Source: Zoopage sp. CT-All
Lineage: Eukaryota; Zoopagomycota; Zoopagomycetes; Zoopagales; Zoopagaceae
Reading direction: 5' to 3'
Assembly (NCBI GenBank): GCA_004114245.1
Contig: QZWS01000054.1
Span: 1 to 33,050, forward strand
DNA length: 33,050 bases
A program made the translations under genes and the position numbers. The notes beneath the pieces are model-generated. The model ran no database searches and was not told the origin of the DNA. It saw only the letters and a list, made by a program, of their open reading frames with translations. Within the stretch, counting starts at the first letter, position 1; each line of letters begins with the position of its first letter. Of the stretch, positions 9,396-17,497 are shown one piece after another.

Positions 9396-11310
9396 TTACA
9401 ACTTGGCACCATACATCATGGTCGCAACCTAAAGAGACGAATGAGCAGTTTTCAAAAGATGTCAGTATCACAGTGCTATTTTTCTTTCCACAGGCACACA
9501 TAGTGGGCATCCATATATTGCTTTTACCTTGATCGATTGGCGCATTCCAAGATCCAGCATGATTTCCTCCGAACCTCCAGGAATTGCATAGGCGCGAACC
9601 TCGCGATAAATTCGCTCGACCTTCTCGCCCTGTCCGCCACGGGTATATGCCAGTCCTCCAAAGATCTGGGAAGCCTCACGCGCGCAATATTCAAGAGTCT
9701 GGGTTGCCTGGGCCTTGAGCAAGGCAATGGGTCCTCCCAATTTGATCATTTGCAGGTCCTCGGGCATGGTCATGGTCTGGTAAATCACGTTCTCTGTCCA
9801 AGCATGGGTCGCCTCGATCTGTCGGGACATATGTGCCAGTTTGTTGCGAAGCACGGGGTGGTTCACCAACTTGACTCCAAAGGTTTTGCGCTTGCTGCCG
9901 TATTTGATCGCCTCCTCCAGACAGACACGGGCCAAGCGGTTGGCTTGGACGACAATGCCCATACGCTCGTGGTTGAAGTTGTCCACAATGTACTTGAAAC
10001 CACGGTTCTCCTTGCCCACAAGGTTGGACTTGGGGACGACGACGTCCTCAAAATTGATGTAGGCCGTTCCAGAAGACCACACTCCAGAGCACTTCATCTG
10101 TCGGGTGCTGACACCGGCCATGGACCGTTCGACTACCAACAGGGAGACGCCACCCATTCCATCGCCACCGGTGCGGACGGCAACCGTGAAAAAGTCTGCA
10201 AATGTTCCGTTCGTGATCCACTTCTTCTCGCCATTGACGATATACCCATCGTTGGACTCGTTGGCAATGGTGGTAAGGTTGGCGACATCCGAGCCAGCCG
10301 AAGGCTCCGTGATGGCCAGGCAGATGGTCTTGCGACCGGCCAAACACTCAGGCACGATACGGCGCTTTAATTCCTCGGACCCGTGGTTGATGATGGGTGG
10401 CAAACCGATGCCAAGTCCACCGCAAAGACCCCAGAGGACACCTCCAGATCCACAGCGAGCGAGCTCGTCTCCAATAATGAAGCCATGGAATGCATCAAAC
10501 TCCTTGGGGTTCACGATCGCATTCGCGCCGCCCTTGAAGAGCGTGGTCTGCTCCACATCAAAGTATTCGACGGGTAACTTGCCATTGCCAGCGATGGCAG
10601 GGAGGATTCCCATCTCGGCACATTTGGTGAAAAGGAACATGGGCACTTGCTTGGCCTCGTCCCATTCGTGGACAAAAGGCATAATCTCCTTGTCGACAAA
10701 GGCACGGATGACGCGTCGGAGGCGGCGATGAGAATCGTTGTAATAAGGGCTGCCCCATTGCTGGTACCAGGAAGGGTCGCCAAAGGGGACCATATCCCCA
10801 AACTGGAGCTCGTCGTCGTCCGCAGAGGCTGCATTCTCTTCCGCCGCGGCAGGGACATTGTCCTTGGGTGGTTCGCCAACGACACCGATGCACAAGTCGC
10901 CATACTTTTCGAGAACACCTGCGTTGTGGAAGGCATCAAACTGCTTGGTGGCGTCCATTCCCGCGTTCTTGAGCAAGATTTTCTTTTACAGCCAATTCAT
11001 TGTCACAGATATCAAAAAAGTCAGTGCCTTTGGCGTTACACTCTGATGTCTAGTTTTTTTTTCTTCCCTCGATGATAGCATATGCGAGCTCGTTGTTACC
11101 TTTCCACCAGGATGATCATTCAGGAAAGGTGTAACGTCATAAACACGGTCATGGATGATGACCCAACAATCGTTCTGTTCAGCAGACATCAATGAGAGGT
11201 GATTAATACATGGATACTGAAATCATTCCTGCTGAAACGAGCAGTTCCTGAACAGATACCTCGGAGTTGTGGGCAGCCACTTGGCTGACTGAAAAGTATC
11301 CCGTTGTCAT
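9396..11310 (-). CDS. Cytochrome b5-acyl-CoA dehydrogenase fusion with PTS1-like AKL terminus
   Basis: Four exons are inferred: 11310-11260, 11174-11100, 10982-9528 and 9428-9396, all phase 0, giving 537 residues. Residues 1-78 form a cytochrome b5 domain: YFSVSQVAAHNSENDCWVII, then NDHPGGK with haem ligand H38 and a second candidate ligand, H61, in FDAFHNAG. Residues about 120-527 are an acyl-CoA dehydrogenase: AITEPSAGSDVANL, GEKKWITNGTFADFF, RKTFGVKLVNHPVLRNKLA and QIFGGLAYTRGGQGEKVERIYRE. The usual MCAD catalytic glutamate position is Gly (AIPGGSEEI). The likely base is E381 in NHERMG, where long-chain family members keep theirs. The last exon adds VATMMYGAKL before TAA; AKL fits the peroxisomal PTS1 consensus. 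The enzyme probably oxidises acyl-CoA in peroxisomes, with the b5 domain as electron carrier. Substrate is unknown. Confidence 0.92.
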
Positions 11311-12799
11311 GATGTGGATAGGTTCTCTTTGGTATTGAAAGACACTTTCAAGACGAGATTTGAATTGAAAGTGGAGTGGAAAGCTGAGTTCAGAGATGAT
11401 GGAAAACGAGGGAACGATAAGTGTGGGACGTTCGGAGGTGCGTAGGTTCGGAAGGAGCAGCAAGAGCAGAGGAGAGAAAGGAGGGATAAAGAGAGAGCAG
11501 CAATCTGTGGAGTAGAAAAAGGAGATGGGTCTATGCTTAAGTACGGTATTGTGTACACTCTCTCAGAGTGGGCAGGTGCTTGTGACAAAGGAGGGAGACT
11601 AATCGGTTTCTGTCTCTCTCTCGTCCGTTTGCGCGTGTTTACTGCTTGTACCACGGACACAAACGCCGAAACAAACAACAGCAGACCACTTTCATATGAG
11701 AGAGCAAAGAGCGAGATGGTAGGAAGGGGGAGTAGAGACAACAGGGCCTGCATACACACCACTCTCACACACGCTCTCTCTCTTTGTCCGATGCAAGATT
11801 CGTGAAAAGTGCCCCCCTGGTTACTTGCTCTTCGGTTACCTCGAAAGGGTTTCAATTGACAAATCCCGGTCGCAGTGGCATTGTGCCCCACTTTCCCTAA
11901 ATGGATGTATCTTCTCGGACAAATGCCAGCCGCTTGACGGAAGGTGGGGAGTTCATTTCCCTCTTTGTCTTTGCCATGGCGATCGGTCATCTCGGACTTG
12001 CCCTCAGTTTCACATCCTGGCCTTCAATAATCGGGCTCGTGGCTGTTTCGCTCCATCCATCTCAGATGCACACTACTCTGCACAATTTTTGTTGTTGTGG
12101 CGGTTGGTGTAACCCTCGGAACACCGAGGTGGCCGTGTTACTGTGTGCCCATTCACATAGTGGACCAGACCAAGGAGGCAATCGAGGTAGTGATGTGCAA
12201 GGTGACAATTCATCCGAACTAGGCAGGGCACAAATAGCATTCATACAAAGAATACCGTTGACGTGTTGCATGAATGTGATTGATAATAACGTTTCCTCCT
12301 CTGCTTGTTGGTTCTTTAGCAACCTTAGCTAAAAAAAATATATGAGTTGTGGAGAAAACAATCCGGGGATGATGTTCTTAAGGGAAATGTTGTGGAGTAC
12401 AAACCAACAAGTGTTTTTCAGTCATGTTGCGAAGGCTCTTCACGCTGGATCACCTGATTTTTGCTCAGCATAAAAAAAAAGCGGCTCTGTCTCCTTTGCC
12501 AATGCCTTTCTGACTTCAACCCATGCAACTATAGCCCTACGTTGCTTTATTTTTGTTTGTGTCGGACACGAAGTATCACAGCCTCAACTAACACCGCTGC
12601 AGGGACGCCAACAATAGCAGGTGCAGCTTGATCCGTTGTACCACGAGGCACGACGATCTGGATGTGCCCTTCGCACTGCGTTTTGCCACATACGATCCAT
12701 CAGCCTCGCGCCACCAACCCGCATATTGGGCATCAAAGGAACAGTTCCCAGGACAACGGCAGGGGCTTGTGAGGCGACAAGTGGGCGCAAACCGAGATC
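11311..12799. other. Gene-poor region between the b5-ACAD gene and the OB-fold-like gene
   Basis: About 1.5 kb without a supported gene. The left part should be the promoter and leader of the minus-strand acyl-CoA dehydrogenase; it contains CT/GA-rich runs around 11455-11480 and 11755-11785. The right part lies upstream of the plus-strand OB-fold-like gene. One unrecognised open frame inside it is listed separately. Confidence 0.5.
11901..12332 (+). CDS. Unrecognised open frame, possibly not a gene
   Basis: An ATG-initiated frame of 143 codons. The first half has hydrophobic runs (ISLFVFAMAIGHLGLALSF and IIGLVAVSL) that could be membrane segments, and the second half is cysteine- and serine-containing without a recognisable motif. 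There is no family similarity I can name. Reading direction, composition and lack of introns give little support, so it may be chance. Confidence 0.13.
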   Translation: MDVSSRTNASRLTEGGEFISLFVFAMAIGHLGLALSFTSWPSIIGLVAVSLHPSQMHTTLHNFCCCGGWCNPRNTEVAVLLCAHSHSGPDQGGNRGSDVQGDNSSELGRAQIAFIQRIPLTCCMNVIDNNVSSSACWFFSNLS

Positions 12800-14180
12800 A
12801 TGAGCGCCTTCTCTTTGCAAGCGCCACCAAAGGAGCGACAGCTGGCCATAGACGAGTACTTTGGTCTGTCAGCAGGGAAGCAAACTTTGATGCAGCGGCA
12901 TTCGAATCCTGTGGCTCCGGCTGTGGTTCGTGCTTCGGAGATCTGTCTGAACTGTTTTAGCGCAAATTTGGTGGCCAGACTCGTCTGTGCTAACTATGAG
13001 ATCTGATTATCTGCCCGCTAGAAGAGCCAATACTTTCAAAGCGATCCCAGTGCCATGCTGGAAGATACAGATATGTCTCCCTATTTCTCCGAGGATATCG
13101 ACATGCAGAGCGCTACTCATCAAAGCGCGGTGCCAGTAGTTCCAGTTGCTCCCGGAGCTTCTAGTCAGAACCCGTTCCGGGCTCGACAGCAGCGTCGCGT
13201 TACGTTTGCGAATCAGGACAGCGACGACTTCCAGTCTTCACCGTACGGTACGAAATATGCTGCATAGAGAATATAGCCGTCCGATCAGTTTATGTAAACG
13301 CGGTAATAGAGGTGTTGACTGTCCTCATCCCGCCTTCATCGACCGCAGCCAAGCACCAACCGCAGACCGTGCCTGTTCTGAAATCGTCCTTCAGGAAGAT
13401 CCCATCCTCTATCTTGAAGTCTCCAGTCAGTTCTGTCAAGACACAGCCCCCAAGAGGATCCAAGAACATGGCAAAAGATCCTTCCAAGATCCATTCGGGC
13501 GGCATTCGCCTGCGCTCAATTCAGTATGCAAAGTCCGTCGTACAGGTTGTAGACAAGTCGATCCTGGATGAAAGCCCCAAAGTAGGGAAAGAGGTTTCCT
13601 CAGTAGTGCTGGTGGAGGTCATTGGTAAGCGAGTTGGCAGATCCATAGCAACGTGCCCGCTCTAGTCATCAAGGATAAATGCCCTGACATTCTTGAAACC
13701 CCTCCGTCTTTGTTGCTCTTCTAGGTGTCTTGACAACTCGAATGCGATATGTTAACAACTGCTGGGATTTTTCCCTCCGGGATCCTACCAACTACGATTT
13801 TACGCGAAAATACCCCGTTGCTGCGACCCCAGCCTTGGGACATCCTCAAAGGCAGCAGATCAGTAGCTCGGATCACAGTATCCTTCACTGTCGCATGTTT
13901 GACAACGACGGTTCGGTTGATCAGGACGCATTGGAGAGGGATGAGCTCTTGAGGATTATCGGCATTGTGCCGCAGACATCTGCAACTGAGGAAGATCGCA
14001 ATTACCAGATACTTTGTGTAGGAATAAGGACGTATGTCACTCAATCTCTAACACACTATGGACGTCGAAAACTGCGGTAGACGTTCGGCTAATACTGCAT
14101 TTACTTTTAGAGCGAATGTTGATGAGGTCAGGCTGGCCGTCGAGGGCTGCTATCGAGGCCTTGTCAAAAAGCATGCCTAG
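12800..14180 (+). CDS. Unrecognised protein with probable C-terminal OB fold (RPA2/Stn1-like) and RVxF motif
   Basis: Five exons are inferred: 12800-12925, 13022-13247, 13310-13624, 13725-14031 and 14111-14180, giving 347 residues; all phases agree. The N-terminal 200 residues are Ser/Pro/Gln-rich and probably disordered. They contain RRVTFAN, a match to the RVxF docking motif for protein phosphatase 1, and basic KSSFRKIPSSILKSP. From about residue 215 the order of strands resembles an OB fold: VVLVEVIGVLTTRMRYVNNC, DFSLRDPTN, HCRMFDNDG, ELLRIIGIVP, QILCVGIRT, then VDEVRLAVEGCYRGL. This is the layout of RPA32- or Stn1-type OB domains, which bind single-stranded DNA. I infer the fold from pattern only; the function is unknown. 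The first intron's donor (GTTCGT at 12926) is weak, but a CTAAC branch site near 12990 supports it. Confidence 0.72.
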
Positions 14181-14250
14181 TGCTTATTTTCTTCCGTTGC
14201 TACTTTGGCACATGCAAACCACTTTATTTTTCTTTTTTTTCTTCTGTCCT

Positions 14251-14256
14251 AATAAA
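14251..14256 (+). terminator. AATAAA polyadenylation signal of the OB-fold-like gene
   Basis: AATAAA lies 70 nt after the TAG stop, following a T-rich stretch. The convergent seven-helix gene begins its possible extension about 90 nt further right. Confidence 0.4.
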
Positions 14257-14348
14257 TAATCGCGCATTGGAATCGGGTGTCAATGTTACGTTCTGCGAGA
14301 CTTTGCCGAGGCTCTCCACTAAGCTGCTCAAGTCTGCTTAACTCATTT

Positions 14349-14666
14349 TCAGTCTTCTCTCGAGCAAAAAAGCGGGACGGGTGGGACGTTGGAGTGCGCC
14401 ATGTTGCTCATCGTAAGAGACCGTGCTGGGAGGAAAACCGCAGAGGGTGATAAAGTCGGGCAGAGAGTCAACTCCATTTGCTGTGTTATAACCCGAATTG
14501 AAAAGTCGACTTTCTGCTGCAATAACATCACATTGCTTCGCAATCGAATATTCTTGCTTAGCGCTGCCGCACCCGGCCTCCGGGTCGTTTGCAGATGAAT
14601 TTGGGACAATAAAAAGTTGGTATGGAATGTTTTCAGTTGCCCCATATGCTGGTTCAGTTCCTTGAT
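14349..14666 (-). other. In-frame open extension beyond the TAG stop of the left seven-helix gene
   Basis: After the TAG at 14669-14667 the same frame stays open for 105 codons to 14349. Its first part (IKELNQHMGQLKTFH, then LLSQIHLQ) continues the heptad pattern of the coiled coil just before the stop (LQNLRELEQ). The right paralogue has an equivalent uninterrupted coiled-coil end. This suggests the stop is a recent mutation, a readthrough site or an assembly error. The later part of the frame has no recognisable feature. Confidence 0.45.
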
Positions 14667-16611
14667 CTACTGCTCCAACTCTCGCAGATTCTGAAGCCTC
14701 TCAGGGTGCTGCCTCTCCCGCTGATGTAGAAACTCTAATGCCTGCATGTTTTGCAACACGGCGCGATACTTCTGACGGATTGTTCGAAACTCGCGCACAT
14801 GTTGCGCAGGAATTGGGGTTAAGGGTACACCACTCGAAAGCCCCGATAGGGAGGAAGGGGTTCGTCGGCGCTCATCCAGCGTATTGTCAGTTCCTGGTAG
14901 GTGATCTATCCAGCCCTGGAGTGCAGCGCTAAGAGGTCTGTTGACGGATCTACATCTAGGACGCGCGGATTGCTCTATCTGCGTCAGGGCCGTTCCACAT
15001 GTGGCCACCCATAGCACATCCAGACTTTCCGTAGTGATTGATTTGCGACCATAAACTTGCCATGCTGAACCTGTGATAGATATATGCAATCATCTCCTGC
15101 GCCGCCTTCAAGCCTGCAAGCTGTGTTGAGTACGATGCAAACTCGGGTTGCCACGGCCACAGCAGACGTGCAATGTCATGATGGTACGTATCGGACGGAA
15201 GAGACGTTCGAGGCAAGAGACTGTGCAGGCGCTTGTACTCTCTTGACTTGGCGAGTCGGGAGTGGATGGCAATAAGGAGAAGCTTGACCATAAACGAGAG
15301 TCCAATCGCGCAAGTCCATGTGACCGCCATGGTATGAGGCCAGAATGGATCCTCCATTCTCAAAATATGGTCCTTTTTCCATGCCCAAAGATCAGAAGGT
15401 GCTCCGGCCAGGGCAAATATGGCGCAGGCTGCAATCGTAGTAATCCTTAGCATAACGTGGAGAAACCTAGCGGGCGATTCAGATCGGAGGTTGCTGATCC
15501 CAAATCCTTTTTCGGGCACCTCCTTGAGACCTGCCTCGGCCTCAATGACATAGGCTCGCAGAATAGTCGAAAACTTCAATCCAGAGTATAATGCAATCGG
15601 CGCCGCCACCCAAAAGGTCACGACCAAGCTTGAATATTGGATAATCTCCAGGATGTGCGAAGCTGTGCCAAATCCTCGCTGACGCAGAACACCTGATGAT
15701 ACCCCACAACCCACACCAAAGATGACCGGAAACACGGTTCCAAGGACGAATAAAGCCGTGTTTTGGTGGGGCGTCGGGTGTAGGAAACGGATTGCCTCCG
15801 GGACGTGTCCGTTAATTGCAGATTTGGGCTGGTAGACACCGAATATTCCCTTGCGCCTTGTCACTGGCATGGCGCCAAATATCCCTGTAATGTATATGAC
15901 AGCGATGGCGACCATTCCAGACCTGAGAGAGAATAACAAAAGCATCTAGAAAGGTTATTATGTGCGTAGCTCTGGATCAATGATAATCAGGAAAGAGTAC
16001 CTTCGAGAATAGCTTTACCAATAACTTTGATCCAATGCTATTCGAAGCCATAGCGGCTGCCGTGGGTCATCGAATATCAGGGTGGTGTTATTCACGATTC
16101 TGAGGCAGCATGTGATGACCGCAATGAAGACGAAGCAATCTAGCTACATCAGTACGAACCTCTTCTCTTAATATGTTGTTTTGTAAGGACCGTGCAATAA
16201 TCAGGACAAAAAAATGGCCATCAAATCACTTACAGGTTTGGGCTGGACTCCTTTTCCGCTCGAGATGACTAGTTTCGTAATAATGGTGCGCCTGAAGCCC
16301 CCATTACGGAACCAGAGCACCCATAGGCTCATTACAGCTACAACGCCATGATTGACAGAGGAGGCGACAAGTGCTGCTTTTATGAACTCAGAATCTCTGC
16401 AAGCGCCTGCTGAGCGTGGCCAGTCGCAGAGAGGTTTTGGCGACGCTGGATCATCCATGTCTGTGCGCAATGGTTTAATTGTGATATCAGCAGAATCTAG
16501 TGGCAGGGGGGTAGTAGGAGAGGATGGGTTTAAGAAAAAAGTGATGGAATGTTTGCTTGATGTTGGCTCTGCAAGACTGACGATTGTAAAAATGTGCTCA
16601 GGCCCAGTCAT
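14667..16611 (-). CDS. Predicted seven-helix membrane protein with coiled-coil tail (left paralogue)
   Basis: Four exons are inferred: 16611-16234, 16143-16019, 15922-15168 and 15070-14667, giving 553 residues. I do not recognise the family. The N-terminal 77 residues carry LCDWPRSAGACRDSEF, with two cysteines. Seven hydrophobic segments follow: about 79-101, 127-145, 170-187, a fourth ending in GVGCGVSSGV, SSLVVTFWVAAPIALY, TTIAACAIFALAG and TWTCAIGLSFMVKLLLIAI. Basic residues sit after helix 1 (RNGGFRRTIITK), after helix 3 (TRRKG) and after helix 7 (HSRLAKSREYKR), which predicts N-terminus outside and C-terminus inside, as in GPCR-like proteins. The tail ends in a Gln/Arg/Leu coiled coil cut by an in-frame TAG. 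The last intron has a weak GTCTGC donor; a frameshift there is the alternative. The paralogue upstream shares the first two intron positions and phases. Confidence 0.7.
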
Positions 16612-17497
16612 GAATGGTGTTACTTTCACAATCAATGAGGTCGAAAAAATTGAAACAGGTGTGAGTGCAGAAGCGTATTATTTTATGAAAGATAGCTCTT
16701 GACCGGCCCTGTGAAAGGACTGGCTACTTTAAATTCATGCGCCATAGTAATACTTGAAGTCAGCCAAAGCAGCAGGATAGATCAGCTTGGAAGAGTCGCG
16801 GATTCGAGCATTTTGAATATGCACTGGGTGCCTCCTCCCTCAGGACTAGATGAACAATGCCTGGACGATGTTCATGCTTCGCGCGGCCGAGCTCGGCTCT
16901 GTTCGCGCCAATCACCTCTTTGAAGCGCTGACTAATAAGCAAAGCTGCGGGACGAAGATACTTCAAACTTCTGCGCTGAAGGGCCATTGTGAGCGGAGGT
17001 GTTTACTCATTCAGAGTTAGCGAGCGCTCAAGAGGGGCATTGAGCGATGATTCGCGCAAACACGCATGGCGAAGCTGCTAGGTAATAATGCTGCGTGTTT
17101 TGAACTGGAATATTGGGCGATGGCCTCATCCGACTGGTTGCCTATGCGACTATCCGACTGGTGGCCCATCCGACTGGCTGTATATCCGACTGGTTGTCTA
17201 CGTCTCTATTTCTCTCTATCTATCTACAGCCTCTCTTTACTCTTCTCCTTCCTGAATTGCCACTCAAGCGTGGGGAGTGGCAGCGTGACCGAGAGGTGGG
17301 GCTTTAATACTCAGCTAATGCATAAGAAAATAACTCCGTGATGATTATTCTATCTGATCCCATCAAAGCAGGAAGCGCGGCGCGTGGGGGTTCTGAGGCT
17401 CCGTCCTAGTGCGCTGGTTAATCAAGAGATGTCTCATGCCATTTGATGGTGCGGATGGAGATGAGGGTGCAAAAAGCGCATGATGATGCAAAACCAA
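16612..17497. other. Intergenic region between the two seven-helix paralogues
   Basis: About 0.9 kb with no supported gene. It should contain the promoter of the left paralogue. It also contains a short degenerate tandem repeat at 17128-17193 and a pyrimidine-rich TCTATC/CTCTTC stretch at about 17205-17255. No transposon ends or target duplications were seen. Confidence 0.5.
17128..17193. repeat. Degenerate minisatellite with ATCCGACTGG core
   Basis: The 10-nt core ATCCGACTGG occurs four times, starting at 17128, 17152, 17168 and 17184. The spacings are 24, 16 and 16 nt, and the sequence after each core is similar (TTGCC, TGGCC, CTGTA, TTGTC). Confidence 0.8.

Noticed and set aside
9537-10370. 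277-codon open frame on the plus strand
   Set aside because: It lies exactly opposite the acyl-CoA dehydrogenase coding exon and has no domain of its own; its openness reflects codon bias of the real gene.
12628-12960. 110-codon plus-strand frame overlapping the start of the OB-fold-like gene
   Set aside because: It is a different frame of the first exon; the five-exon model at 12800-14180 has consistent phases throughout.
17066-17341. 91-codon plus-strand frame across the minisatellite
   Set aside because: The frame is made of the translated repeat and CT-rich sequence; it has no other coding support.
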